Under the pieces are notes generated by a model that was not told the origin of the DNA, made no database searches, and worked only from the letters and a program-made list of their open reading frames with translations. From the NCBI GenBank assembly GCA_022508505.1, contig JAFLVC010000006.1:62001-126000 (forward strand): a stretch of DNA of 64,000 nt, given 5' to 3'. Shown here in pieces: positions 18,208 through 26,444 of this stretch (positions are counted from its first letter, which is position 1; each line of letters starts with the position of its first letter). Made by a program: the position numbers and the translations under genes. This stretch comes from Clostridiales bacterium (GTDB lineage Bacteria > Bacillota > Clostridia > Christensenellales > Pumilibacteraceae).

Positions 18208-18687
18208 ATGACGGATATGACGGTGGAGTGCGGCGACGGGCTTGTGACCGTTCGCGTCGGCGCGATTATTCAAAGAGACGGCAAGGTGCTCATGGTCGGC
18301 AACAAGAGAAGCGACTATCTGTATTCGGTCGGCGGGCGCGTGAAGTTCGGCGAAACAGCGGAGCAGGCGGTCGTTCGGGAAGTACGGGAAGAAACGGGCG
18401 TAAAAATGGAAGTCGACCGACTCGGCTTCGTTCATGAAAATTACTTTTACGGCGACGCGCCGACCAACCTCGGAAAATTGATATACGAAATTTCTTTTTA
18501 CTTCTACATGAAAGTTCCCGACGACTTTTCGCCGCAAAGCTATTCGTTTACCGAGGACGGCTGTGAAGAATATCTCAAATGGGTGTCGCTCGACGACTGT
18601 TCGCAAAAGATGTATCCCGAATTTTTCAAAGGCGAATTGAAAAGCCCAAAGAACTATGTCAAGCATTTCGTAACCGACGAACGATAA
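18208..18687 (+). CDS. Nudix hydrolase
   Basis: Nudix enzymes cleave nucleoside diphosphates linked to another group, with substrates ranging from oxidised nucleotides to sugar nucleotides. The 159-residue protein has a complete Nudix box at residues 43-65 (GGRVKFGET ... REVREETGV), matching GX5EX7REUXEEXGU. N-terminal VGAIIQRDGKVLMVGNKR is the usual first strand pair. The substrate cannot be predicted. It stands in a series of small accessory genes read in the same direction, each with its own ribosome binding site. Confidence 0.9.
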   Translation: MTDMTVECGDGLVTVRVGAIIQRDGKVLMVGNKRSDYLYSVGGRVKFGETAEQAVVREVREETGVKMEVDRLGFVHENYFYGDAPTNLGKLIYEISFYFYMKVPDDFSPQSYSFTEDGCEEYLKWVSLDDCSQKMYPEFFKGELKSPKNYVKHFVTDER

Positions 18688-18711
18688 TACTAATTTGTTA
18701 AAGGGCATCAA

Positions 18712-19470
18712 ATGAGAGGCGAGGAAAAATTCAGCGGAAAAGCTACCCATTACGACAGCGCGCGGCCGTCATATGCGGAAAGCTTGTTGGACGTTTTGTA
18801 TGCGGACTTCGGTTTTTCGGCACAGTCGGTGATTGCCGATATAGGTTCGGGCACGGGAATATTTACCGAACAGTTATTAAAACGCGGTAGCACTGTGTAC
18901 GGCGTGGAACCGAACGCCGATATGCGAGAGACCGGCGAAAAAAGGCTTAAAGGATATTCGAATTTCATTTCGGTAAGCGGCGACGCTGTAAACACGGGGC
19001 TTGCCGATAATTCAATAGATATCGTGACGGCGGCGCAGGCGCTCCATTGGTTTCCGCTCGAAGAGTTTCGCAAAGAGTGCAAGCGAATTTTAAAGCGGAA
19101 CGGAAAAGTCGTTATCGTTTACAACGAGAGAAGCGGCGGCGCCGTCAATGAGAAGATAAATGCGGCGATTGCGCGCCGTTGCGACCTCGGCGGCGCGAGT
19201 ACGGGACCTGCGTTTATCGAGGCTAATCAAAAAAAGATAGACGAGCTGTATCACGGCGAGTTTGACGAAATTCGCAAAAGCAATTCGCTCTTAATGGACA
19301 GGGAAAAGTTTATAAGCTATTGGCTTTCGCGCTCATACGCGCCGCGCGAGGGAGACAAAGCTTACGAGCCGTTTATAGACGATTTAAATGCGATTTTCGA
19401 TGAGTATGCGAAGGACGATATTATCACGGTCGAACAGCAGTCGGTTGCATACATCGGAAGTTTACGGTAA
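18712..19470 (+). CDS. Class I SAM-dependent methyltransferase
   Basis: This 252-residue soluble protein has the Rossmann-type SAM-binding motif I (VIADIGSGTGIFTEQLLKRG, residues about 40-60), the acidic end of strand 2 (VYGVEPN) and a motif IV region (IDIVTAAQALHWF). The FSGKATHYDSARPSYAESLLDVL opening is typical of YafE/UbiE-related methyltransferases acting on small molecules. The substrate is unknown. It starts 24 bp after the Nudix gene. Confidence 0.88.
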   Translation: MRGEEKFSGKATHYDSARPSYAESLLDVLYADFGFSAQSVIADIGSGTGIFTEQLLKRGSTVYGVEPNADMRETGEKRLKGYSNFISVSGDAVNTGLADNSIDIVTAAQALHWFPLEEFRKECKRILKRNGKVVIVYNERSGGAVNEKINAAIARRCDLGGASTGPAFIEANQKKIDELYHGEFDEIRKSNSLLMDREKFISYWLSRSYAPREGDKAYEPFIDDLNAIFDEYAKDDIITVEQQSVAYIGSLR

Positions 19471-19491
19471 TTTTCAAGGGGGGGAAGAGCT

Positions 19492-19869
19492 ATGGCGTTT
19501 TGGTGGCCCAGCTTTGTTTTTAGCTTGATTGTGCCTGCGTTTGCGATCATCGCAGGACGGTTGATGTGGAAGCGTTGTCCGAGTGAAATCAGTTACTGGA
19601 TAGGCTACAGGACGAAGCGCTCCATGAAGAGCAAGGACACATGGAAGTTCGCGCACGAGTATTTTGGAAGGCTTTGGTGGATAGTCGGGTGGGCGGTGTG
19701 CTTGCCGCTCGGGCTTGCGATGATTCCGTTTATCGCTTGCACCGAATCGACAATCAGAATCGCTCTCGCGATTATCGTAGGCGTTCAAATCATAGTTTTG
19801 ATTGCTATGATTATCCCGACTGAAATTGCCCTTGAAAAGAATTTTAACATCGACGGCACGCGCAAGTAG
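19492..19869 (+). CDS. SdpI-like integral membrane protein
   Basis: This 125-residue protein has three predicted membrane segments (about residues 5-25, 62-82 and 88-110) and the SdpI-family signature YWIGYRTKRSMKSKDTWKFAH. In Bacillus subtilis SdpI is the immunity protein against the killing peptide SdpC, but many family members are solitary and of unknown role. No sdpC-like toxin gene is seen nearby. The AAGGGGGG box lies 8 bp before the ATG. Confidence 0.75.
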   Translation: MAFWWPSFVFSLIVPAFAIIAGRLMWKRCPSEISYWIGYRTKRSMKSKDTWKFAHEYFGRLWWIVGWAVCLPLGLAMIPFIACTESTIRIALAIIVGVQIIVLIAMIIPTEIALEKNFNIDGTRK

Positions 19870-19889
19870 ATTTATTTGAGGTGTAAGAC

Positions 19890-20225
19890 GTGATACATAA
19901 AATGAGCTTAGTGCCATCTGCTTTCGACACAATCGCAACAGGCAAAAAGACGGTTGAAATGCGGCTATGCGACGAAAAACGAAAAAAGCTAAAAGTCGGC
20001 GACGAGATAGAGTTCGAAAACACGGAAACTCGCCGCGCGATTCGGTGCGAGGTCGTCGGGCTTTTTCGCTATAAAGATTTTTTCGAGCTGTATTCCGCTT
20101 TTGACAAAACAGCAATCGGGTACGGCGAAACCGATACGGCAAGCGCAACGGATATGTATGCGTACTATTCGCCCGAACAGATAGAAAAGTACGGCGCGCT
20201 TGCAATAGAAATCAGGTTGATATGA
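19890..20225 (+). CDS. ASCH-domain protein
   Basis: This 111-residue protein resembles ASCH domains, a PUA-like beta-barrel fold proposed to bind RNA or modified bases. It shows IHKMSLVPSAFDTIATGKKTVEMRLCDEKRKKLKVGDEIEF, with the conserved GKK..E.R...D..R..KVGD pattern, and a YSPEQIEKYGALAIEI end. The start is GTG with GAGGTG upstream. Function is unknown. Confidence 0.8.
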   Translation: MIHKMSLVPSAFDTIATGKKTVEMRLCDEKRKKLKVGDEIEFENTETRRAIRCEVVGLFRYKDFFELYSAFDKTAIGYGETDTASATDMYAYYSPEQIEKYGALAIEIRLI

Positions 20226-20246
20226 GCTTTTAAAGGAGTGCTTGCG

Positions 20247-20582
20247 ATGAATAAGGTCAAAATAACCGTTTTGAAAACTACGTTCGACAAAGAACTTGCC
20301 GACATTTACGGTGTAGATGGGTTGTCGACTTGTCCGTTCCACAAGGCGGGGCAGGTGTTTTATGCCGATTATGCCAAGCCCGACGGTCTGTGCGACGAGG
20401 CGTGGAAGGCGATTTATCAGTATGTGTTCGCTTTGTCGCACGGCGCGCGCGACGGGTTGTTCTATTACGGGGATTGGATAAAGGAAAAGGGCGTAGCGAT
20501 ATGCAGCTGTAACGACGGACTGCGCCCCGTGATTTTCAAGTTGGAAGCGACGGATGAGCAGTCGACGGCGGAGGCGAATTAG
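20247..20582 (+). CDS. TIGR04076 family protein
   Basis: This 111-residue protein matches the TIGR04076 pattern of small uncharacterised bacterial proteins: KVKITVLKTTF at the start, a CPFHKAGQVF motif, a P.GLCDEAW segment and a late glycine-rich strand. Two conserved Cys (in STCPFH and GLCDEAW) could bind metal. The ATG at 20247, 8 bp after GGAG, is preferred over GTG 20238. Function is unknown. Confidence 0.7.
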   Translation: MNKVKITVLKTTFDKELADIYGVDGLSTCPFHKAGQVFYADYAKPDGLCDEAWKAIYQYVFALSHGARDGLFYYGDWIKEKGVAICSCNDGLRPVIFKLEATDEQSTAEAN

Positions 20583-20603
20583 CTTTAAAAACAAGGGGCG
20601 AGT

Positions 20604-21029
20604 ATGAAGATTATAGAATATCAAGAGAAATACAGAGACGATATGATATTTATGGTGCTGGAAGCTAAAAACGCTTTGGGCAGGATTCCGCGCCTAAACG
20701 AGGATTTGTTGGACATTCACGCCCACTATTTTTTACGCGGCGATAAGTTTTGGCTCGCAATAAACGACGATGACAGAGTAATCGGCTGTGTCGGTTATAA
20801 TGGGTACGACAGTGATACGGCGAAATTGCATCGACTGTATGTGAAATATAATCTCAAAAGGCAGGGGATAGGCTCCGAGCTCTTGAAAACCGCGGAGCGA
20901 CACATGAAGGCTGTAGGCTATAAATACTCGGTCGTTCATCTCGGCGGCAAGGAGTATTTCGAGTCGAAGCAGTTTTACCCCAAGCACGGATATTCGGAAT
21001 ACGGCGAGCTAATGCGCAAGGAACTGTAA
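20604..21029 (+). CDS. GNAT family N-acetyltransferase
   Basis: This 141-residue protein carries the GNAT acetyl-CoA binding motif A (LHRLYVKYNLKRQGIGSELLKTAERHM, about residues 74-100) preceded by the strand VIGCVGYNG. It ends with the usual FYPKHGYSEYG. The acceptor could be a small molecule, antibiotic or protein N-terminus. It follows the TIGR04076 gene by 21 bp. Confidence 0.88.
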   Translation: MKIIEYQEKYRDDMIFMVLEAKNALGRIPRLNEDLLDIHAHYFLRGDKFWLAINDDDRVIGCVGYNGYDSDTAKLHRLYVKYNLKRQGIGSELLKTAERHMKAVGYKYSVVHLGGKEYFESKQFYPKHGYSEYGELMRKEL

Positions 21030-21050
21030 AGTTAAGAGGGTTTTTACATT

Positions 21051-21623
21051 ATGAAAATCAAAATGATTGCACTTGCGATTATTTTCTTCATGGCAGGATT
21101 GGCGTGCGGGATTGCGTACTATTTCGCGCGCTACGGCGTTCTGCTCACTCTGGCGATAACGTTCGGCACGTGCTTTTATCACTTTGGCTTGCGGCTTGTC
21201 GTTGGGCACAGCATTGACGCTATTTTCAAAAACAAGATGAACTACGACAGGTGGTGGTTTAGAGAGCGCAAGTTCGAGACGACGCTTTACAAGATTCTTC
21301 TCGTCAAAAAGTGGAAGAGGTTTATGCCGACCTATAAGTCGGAGTACTTTGATATACGCAAGCATTCGCTCGAGGAGATTGTCATGGCGACCTGTCAAGC
21401 GGAAATCGTGCACGAAGTAAACATGGTGCTGAGCTTTGTACCCGTCGTGTTTACGATATGGTTCGGCTCGCTCGCCGCGTTTTTGATAACCTCGTGCGTG
21501 GCGTTTTGCTTTGACGGTATATTCGTTATCATGCAGAGGTACAACCGCCCGAGGCTTCGGCGGCTAATAGAGCTGAAGAATAAGAGAAAAGCGAATACGC
21601 AGACCGATTCCGGCGCGGATTGA
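21051..21623 (+). CDS. CrtO-like (glycosyl-diaponeurosporenoate acyltransferase-like) membrane protein
   Basis: This 190-residue protein has two N-terminal membrane segments (about residues 5-24 and 27-46) and a hydrophobic hairpin near 122-155. The central motifs WWFRERKFETTLYKILLVKKWKRFMPTY and IVMATCQAEIVHEVN match the pattern of the CrtO-type acyltransferase family first described in staphyloxanthin synthesis. No other carotenoid genes are present, so a role in that pathway here is doubtful. It is the last of the small-gene series; a repeat-rich gap follows. Confidence 0.55.
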   Translation: MKIKMIALAIIFFMAGLACGIAYYFARYGVLLTLAITFGTCFYHFGLRLVVGHSIDAIFKNKMNYDRWWFRERKFETTLYKILLVKKWKRFMPTYKSEYFDIRKHSLEEIVMATCQAEIVHEVNMVLSFVPVVFTIWFGSLAAFLITSCVAFCFDGIFVIMQRYNRPRLRRLIELKNKRKANTQTDSGAD

Positions 21624-21668
21624 TTGGCGCATACCGTGTGCTCGCTTTTGATAGGAACGGCGGCGCGC

Positions 21669-21685
21669 GTACGTTAATAACGTAC
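21669..21685. repeat. 17-bp perfect palindrome, copy 2
   Basis: GTACGTTAATAACGTAC is identical to 15566-15582. Flanking bases differ between the copies, except that both are preceded by a short G/T-rich run. Confidence 0.5.
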
Positions 21686-21790
21686 GTGAACGCTCACAGC
21701 AGAGAAATAGAGCGTTTGGCATATCGGGAAGTGAGCGTCGGTATTTATTGGGCGGTTGCTTTTTGTACATTAGGTGCGAGTGTTATTTGT

Positions 21791-21896
21791 TCACATCCCC
21801 TCAGTCAGCTACGCTGACAGCTCCCCTTATTAAGGGGAGCCAGAACAGTCCCTCAGTCTGCCGCAAGCGGCAGCCAGGTCTTACACAGGGGAGCCG
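21791..21896. repeat. Dispersed palindromic repeat, two units
   Basis: The first unit has CAGTCAGCTACGCTGACAG then CTCCCCTTATTAAGGGGAG. The second has CTGCCGCAAGCGGCAG and a degenerate CACAGGGGAG end. It ends GCCGAATA, as do the copies at 22090 and 29363. Confidence 0.75.
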
Positions 21897-21985
21897 AATA
21901 GTGGTCGCGCGAGCGCGAGAATTGAATAATGCGGCGAAGCCGCGACCGCAATTATTCACTATTATCTATTCATTATTCGTTTATT

Positions 21986-22090
21986 TCACATCCCCTCAGT
22001 CAGCTTCGCTGACAGCTCCCCTTATTAAGGGGAGCCAGAACAGTCCCTCAGTCGCCTAAAGGCGACAGCTCCACTTATTAAGGGGAGCCG
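21986..22090. repeat. Dispersed palindromic repeat, two units
   Basis: This copy pairs a CAGTCAGCTTCGCTGACAG hairpin and CTCCCCTTATTAAGGGGAG with a second unit carrying GTCGCCTAAAGGCGAC. It lies directly before the terminator of the minus-strand gene. Confidence 0.75.
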
Positions 22091-22098
22091 AATAAAAG

Positions 22099-22129
22099 GA
22101 AAGCGCGAGCATTTCTGTCTCGCGCTTCT
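22099..22129 (-). terminator. Intrinsic terminator, GCGCGAG family (minus strand)
   Basis: Read on the minus strand, GAAGCGCGAG and CTCGCGCTTTC form a 9-bp stem with a 9-nt loop followed by CCTTTT. It ends the 22173-24239 gene and matches the plus-strand terminators at 13627 and 15110. Confidence 0.75.
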
Positions 22130-22172
22130 ATAATTATTATCTCTTGTCCGTTCATTTAGCTGCTCGCGCCGC

Positions 22173-24239
22173 TTATCTTCTTCTCGGCGGTCTGCGTCCC
22201 GACGACGGACGGCGCCGCGCGGGCGCTCTTCTCTTTGCATGCGCGCTCTTGCGCTTTGCCGGTTTCCTGGCGGGCCGTTTTGCGGGCGCCGCGGGGGCCG
22301 AGCCCGAAGCTTTTGACGCGAGCGTCATGACGTACACTTGCTTGTCCTTTATCGAATAGAACACGCCGTCGGCGAGCGCCACATATTCGCTGCCGAGGTT
22401 GGGCGGGGGTTGGTGTACGGGGTTGGGGAGCGTATTGCCGGTCATCGGATCCATTTGCACGATTTCGGCGCGGACGTCTTTGACGTTTTCCGCCTCTCGC
22501 TGCTTGCGCTCGATCTCCCTCTCGCGGTCGCGCAAATCTTTGTCCGCTATGTCGCGGCGCAGTCTTTCGAGCTCGCTCTCAAGTCTGCCGTAGCCGTGTA
22601 CGTCGTAGTAGTGTTGAGTGGGGGGAGGGGGCGCCGTTTGGCTTTGCGCCTGTCCGTTGTTGCCGCCGCCTTGCGCAATCGACACCGTCAGCTTGCCGAC
22701 GAGGTCGCGCATGTTGTCGAGCTCGGCTTTGAGCCTATCGACCTCATGGCTTGACTGCGGTTCGAGCGCCGTCGGCGTCGGGCGCACCGCGCTCGCTTCC
22801 TGTGCGCGGAGCTGTGCGGCCTGTGCTTGCTCCATCATGGCGCGGGCTTGCTCCATCATTACCTTGGCGGCTTCTGTCGCCGCGCCGTTTTGCGGAGCGT
22901 ACGCCGCTTGCGCTTGCTGATACTGAAGCTGTGCCGCTTGCGCTTGCGCCGCCTGTTGTGCGGCTTGCGCTGCTTGCAACGCCTGCGCTTGCGCTTGTGC
23001 CGCTTGCATTGCCTGAGCTTGTGCCTGAGCGGCTTGCGCTGCCTGAGCTGCCTGCGCCGCTTGCATGGCTTGAGCCTGTGCTTGAGCCTGAATTTGCGCC
23101 GCCTGAGCTTGTGCCTGTTCGATCATGGCTCGCGCTTGCTCCATCATCGCCTTTGCTGCGTCCGTTGCGGCGTCGCTTTGCGGCGGAACGTATGCCGTTT
23201 GCGGCATGACGAACGGCTGCTGCACGGGCTGCTGATATTGCTGTTGCGGTGCGGGTTGTTGCACGGGCTGTTGATATTGCTGCTGAGCGGGCTGCTGCGC
23301 CGTTTGCATTTGATATTGCTGTGCGGCCTGTGCCGCCTGTTCTTGATACTGTTGCGTTTCCGCTTGCGATTTCGCGTTTTTCTTCATCATGGCGCGAGCG
23401 CGTGCCATGATGTCCTCCTCGCGCGCCTTTTCTTCGGAAATCTCGTTCTCTTCCGCTTCCTGCCGCGCGATCATCGCTTCGAGCTGGTCCTCGAGAAAAT
23501 CGCCGAGCTGGCTTTGCGCTACCGTTTCCGCGTGCTCCTCTGCCGCCTGTCTCGTAAGCATTGCTTCGAGCTGATCTTCGAGGTAGTTGCCTATCTTTTC
23601 TTCTGCGACGGCCTGTGCGCGTTCTTCGCGCTCCTGCTCGTCGAAGATTTCGTTAAGCTGTTTGTCGAGGAAGTCGCCGATCTGTTCCTGCGCCATGGTT
23701 TGCGCGCGCTCTTCCGCCGCTTGCTCGACCATCATGTCATTAAGCTGCTGATTGAGGAAATCGCCGATCTGCGTCTGCACCTCTTCCGCAATCGCTTCAT
23801 TTCGGTCGGTCGGGGGCGGGGGAACGAACACGGGCTCTGCGGGCTGTTCTGCCGCCGGTTGGGCGTAAACGGGCTCGGCTGCGGGCTGCGCCATAATCGG
23901 CTCGTCCGTCGGCGCTTGCGCATAGACGGGCTCCGCGCCCGGCATTGCGAACACAGGCTCCGCGTTCTGTGCGGGCTGCGCCATAATCGGCTCGTCCGCC
24001 GACGCTTGCGCGTAGACAGGCTCCGCGCCCGGCATTGCGAATACAGGCTCCGCGTTCTGTGCCGGCTGCGCATAAACGGGCTCTGCGCCCGGCATTGCGA
24101 ACACAGGCTCGTCGGCTGCCGTGACGACGATGGGTTCGTCGCCGAGCTGTATGACGGGCGGCATATCGAACACGATGGGCGGTTCGGTACCTTCTATTAC
24201 TTGATCTCCGAGATCATTGTGGTCTTTAAGTTCAGACAT
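22173..24239 (-). CDS. Gln/Ala/Pro-rich repeat protein with coiled coil and basic tail
   Basis: I do not recognise this 688-residue protein; it has no signal peptide or membrane segment. Residues about 35-125 repeat an EPVFAMPGAEPVYAQ unit. Residues about 150-265 contain four 29-residue repeats of the form QIGDFLxxQLxxxxxEQxAEERAxxxAQE, predicted helical. About 300-490 is Gln/Ala-rich low complexity, and a charged coiled coil follows (near 560-610). A short folded segment (YVALADGVFYSIKDKQVYVMTL) precedes about 45 Arg/Lys/Pro/Ala residues. The tail suggests nucleic acid or polyanion binding, and the repeats suggest a scaffold. The start at 24239 fits the promoter; no ribosome binding site is obvious. 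Confidence 0.75.
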   Translation of the reverse strand: MSELKDHNDLGDQVIEGTEPPIVFDMPPVIQLGDEPIVVTAADEPVFAMPGAEPVYAQPAQNAEPVFAMPGAEPVYAQASADEPIMAQPAQNAEPVFAMPGAEPVYAQAPTDEPIMAQPAAEPVYAQPAAEQPAEPVFVPPPPTDRNEAIAEEVQTQIGDFLNQQLNDMMVEQAAEERAQTMAQEQIGDFLDKQLNEIFDEQEREERAQAVAEEKIGNYLEDQLEAMLTRQAAEEHAETVAQSQLGDFLEDQLEAMIARQEAEENEISEEKAREEDIMARARAMMKKNAKSQAETQQYQEQAAQAAQQYQMQTAQQPAQQQYQQPVQQPAPQQQYQQPVQQPFVMPQTAYVPPQSDAATDAAKAMMEQARAMIEQAQAQAAQIQAQAQAQAMQAAQAAQAAQAAQAQAQAMQAAQAQAQALQAAQAAQQAAQAQAAQLQYQQAQAAYAPQNGAATEAAKVMMEQARAMMEQAQAAQLRAQEASAVRPTPTALEPQSSHEVDRLKAELDNMRDLVGKLTVSIAQGGGNNGQAQSQTAPPPPTQHYYDVHGYGRLESELERLRRDIADKDLRDREREIERKQREAENVKDVRAEIVQMDPMTGNTLPNPVHQPPPNLGSEYVALADGVFYSIKDKQVYVMTLASKASGSAPAAPAKRPARKPAKRKSAHAKRRAPARRRPSSGRRPPRRR

Positions 24240-24269
24240 GATATATACACTGTTAAATTGGTACATAAT

Positions 24270-24298
24270 ATAATACAATATTCATCGGCGATTGTCAA
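24270..24298 (-). promoter_or_regulatory. Promoter for the Gln/Ala-rich repeat protein (minus strand)
   Basis: On the minus strand TTGACA (24298-24293) and TATTAT (24275-24270) are 17 bp apart. The start point would be about 24262, leaving a 23-nt leader without a Shine-Dalgarno sequence. Confidence 0.65.
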
Positions 24299-24425
24299 TA
24301 GCTTTTTTAATTTTTATCTTACAGTAAAATAAAGTGCGGAATTGAGCGGTGAATGGTTTGCGCGGTCCCGCGGCACGGCCGCCTGCCGCCGCGCGAGATT
24401 TTACGAAAAATATTTCGATTGGGGG

Positions 24426-24455
24426 TTGACTATGACGGTGTCTATGTGGTAAAAT
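24426..24455 (+). promoter_or_regulatory. Promoter for the FN3-like lipoprotein-pullulanase pair
   Basis: TTGACT (24426-24431) and TAAAAT (24450-24455) lie 18 bp apart. A GAGGGG ribosome binding site follows at 24473-24478. Confidence 0.55.
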
Positions 24456-24482
24456 GAAATACAGCAAAAAAAGAGGGGTATG

Positions 24483-26432
24483 ATGAGAAAATTTCTTTTC
24501 AAATCGGTATTGGCGATCGTCGTGCTGTGCCTTGCGGTGTTCGGTTTTGCCGCGTGCTCGGACGACGAAGAACCGTCCGACGGCAAGTTTCCGTCGGTTG
24601 ACGCCGATACGATCAAGGTCAGTGAGACGGCGGCGGGCATAATTTTGTCCTGGGGTGAGGTGCCTATGGCGTCGAACTATGCCGTCACGTGCAACTCGTT
24701 CAAGACGTCGGTGACGAGCAACTACATCAACATGTCGCGGCAGACAGGTTTTACGCTGCCCGCCGACGGCGAGTTCAACTTTACGATAGTCGCGAAGTCG
24801 TACGGTTATGACGATTCCGACCCTGTAAATTTTCAGTACACCGCAAAGGGGGTTACTTTGGACAGCCCGCAAATTAAGTCGTTTGAAAACGGCGTTCTCG
24901 AATGGAGCCCCGTGACGAGCGCATCGGCATATAAGGTATCGGTTGACGGAGCAAACCAATCGGACGGCAGCGACGGGTTGTATCACAAAACGACGCTCGA
25001 CATGACGGCGTTTGCTGCGGCGGGCACGACCAAGGTGGAGATTTCCGCCGTCGGCAGCAACGACAAATACTTCAAGGCGAGCGCATCTGTGACGGTGGGC
25101 GTCAACGCGGCGCGCACAAAGCTGATGCTCCTTCCCATAACCGAATACACGCTTAAAGACGGCGTAATTTCTTGGGATGCGGTCGGCGGCGCTTCGGCAT
25201 ACCGCGTCGTCGATATCAACATGACTGTCGCAAAGACGATCAAGGCTGCCGACGAGCTTAGCTACGACATGACGGGCAACAACCTCATCGTCGGCGTGTT
25301 CCCCATATCCGCCGACAAAGCGATAGCCGACGCGGAAGTGGCGCCCGTCGCAATCAAGTATCTCGACGGCGCGGGCACGGCGAGCTCGCCGTATCTTATT
25401 ACGACGGCATTCGACCTTCGCGCTATCGATTACTATGAATTCATGTATGCGGAAGAACTCGCGGCTGGAAAAACGCCCGCGCAAAACCGCTACCGCCTCG
25501 AGAAAGCGATTAACTTTAACTCGGTCGCGGCGCTCGACAACGAGTCCAACTTCTTCACGCTGACGAGGCCGTTCTACGGCTATCTCGACGGCAACTTCAA
25601 AAAGCTTTCAAACGTCCGCGTCGTGTACGACGGCGGCTATTGGGCGATGTTCGACTTTATCGCGACGGGCGCGGAAGTGCGCAACATTACATTCGATAAT
25701 ACCGAGATTTCCAACAGCGTTCAAGACCCCGACTTTCCGATCAATGCGTCCATTGCGGCAATCGCGTTCAGAAACTACGGCACCATTCGCGGCATAACTC
25801 TTAATGACGCGAGGTTTACCGCGACGGGCGGCGCGGTCGCCGGCATTTGCACCAATAACTACGGCACGGTCACAAAGTGCACGGTGTCGGGCGAGTTCGT
25901 GCAAAAGGCGATAAAGGATTTGATCGCGGCGGACGCTCACCTGCTTTACAATCAGGTAAGCTACGAAATGGCGGGAATCGTCATTGAAAACTTCGGCACC
26001 GTTTCGGAGAACAGGGTGGAAACGCTCGACATTCGCGGAAGCGAGTGCGAAAACGTCACCGAATGGAAGTACGGCGACTACGGCGACCGTCAGGCTCCTT
26101 TGAAGTGGGGCACGCCGTATAACAACGTGCGCTCGGCGGCGGGCATTGTTTCGATTAACCGCGCGGGCGGCGCCGTTACAGGCAACTCGTACGGCACGGT
26201 CAACCTCATAAGAGTACTCGGCGATTATTCGGGCTCCGAGTTCGGCGGCATAGTCGCGTACAATGCCTCGCGCGGCGTCATCACGTACAGCGCGAGCCAT
26301 ATCGGGACGTTCACCTACAGTTCTACCGCTTCGGTGGGCGGCAAGATAACGGCGGAGATAGGCAAGACCTCCGACTACCGCGGCTCGGTCGTCGGAAAGA
26401 ACGACGGCAGCAGCACGACGAGCAAGGCGTAA
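24483..26432 (+). CDS. Surface lipoprotein with FN3-like repeats and a GLUG-like beta-helix region
   Basis: This 649-residue protein has a lipoprotein signal (KFLFKSVLAIVVLCLAVFG, then FAAC). It continues with about three fibronectin-III-like repeats in residues 40-290, recognised by WGEVPMASNYAV, WSPVTSASAYKV and WDAVGGASAYRV. A C-terminal half of glycine-rich strands (GIVSINRAGGAVTGNSYGTV, FGGIVAYNASRG) resembles GLUG or right-handed beta-helix repeats. It probably binds polysaccharide or another surface partner. The pullulanase gene follows 12 bp later, so the two are likely co-transcribed. The second of two adjacent ATGs is used because of ribosome binding site spacing. Confidence 0.8.
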   Translation: MRKFLFKSVLAIVVLCLAVFGFAACSDDEEPSDGKFPSVDADTIKVSETAAGIILSWGEVPMASNYAVTCNSFKTSVTSNYINMSRQTGFTLPADGEFNFTIVAKSYGYDDSDPVNFQYTAKGVTLDSPQIKSFENGVLEWSPVTSASAYKVSVDGANQSDGSDGLYHKTTLDMTAFAAAGTTKVEISAVGSNDKYFKASASVTVGVNAARTKLMLLPITEYTLKDGVISWDAVGGASAYRVVDINMTVAKTIKAADELSYDMTGNNLIVGVFPISADKAIADAEVAPVAIKYLDGAGTASSPYLITTAFDLRAIDYYEFMYAEELAAGKTPAQNRYRLEKAINFNSVAALDNESNFFTLTRPFYGYLDGNFKKLSNVRVVYDGGYWAMFDFIATGAEVRNITFDNTEISNSVQDPDFPINASIAAIAFRNYGTIRGITLNDARFTATGGAVAGICTNNYGTVTKCTVSGEFVQKAIKDLIAADAHLLYNQVSYEMAGIVIENFGTVSENRVETLDIRGSECENVTEWKYGDYGDRQAPLKWGTPYNNVRSAAGIVSINRAGGAVTGNSYGTVNLIRVLGDYSGSEFGGIVAYNASRGVITYSASHIGTFTYSSTASVGGKITAEIGKTSDYRGSVVGKNDGSSTTSKA

Positions 26433-26444
26433 GGAGGGGCGAAA

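Larger units (their letters stand above)
21624..22098. other. Non-coding repeat-rich gap
   Basis: About 475 bp between two convergent genes hold the second copy of a 17-bp palindrome (21669-21685) and two arrays of the dispersed palindromic repeat (21791-21896 and 21986-22090). An AT-rich stretch lies between them. I see no gene. Confidence 0.6.

Noticed and set aside
21620-21817. 65-codon ORF after the CrtO-like gene
   Set aside because: It runs through the 17-bp palindrome into a dispersed repeat and has no ribosome binding site.
15150-22090. Possible CRISPR arrays in the palindromic repeat regions
   Set aside because: Units are not regularly spaced, spacers are absent, second hairpins vary and no cas genes are present.
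22827-24332. Plus-strand open frame of about 500 codons opposite the Gln/Ala-rich repeat gene
   Set aside because: Its Leu/Arg/Cys-rich translation mirrors the Gln/Ala codons of the real gene on the minus strand, which has a promoter and terminator.
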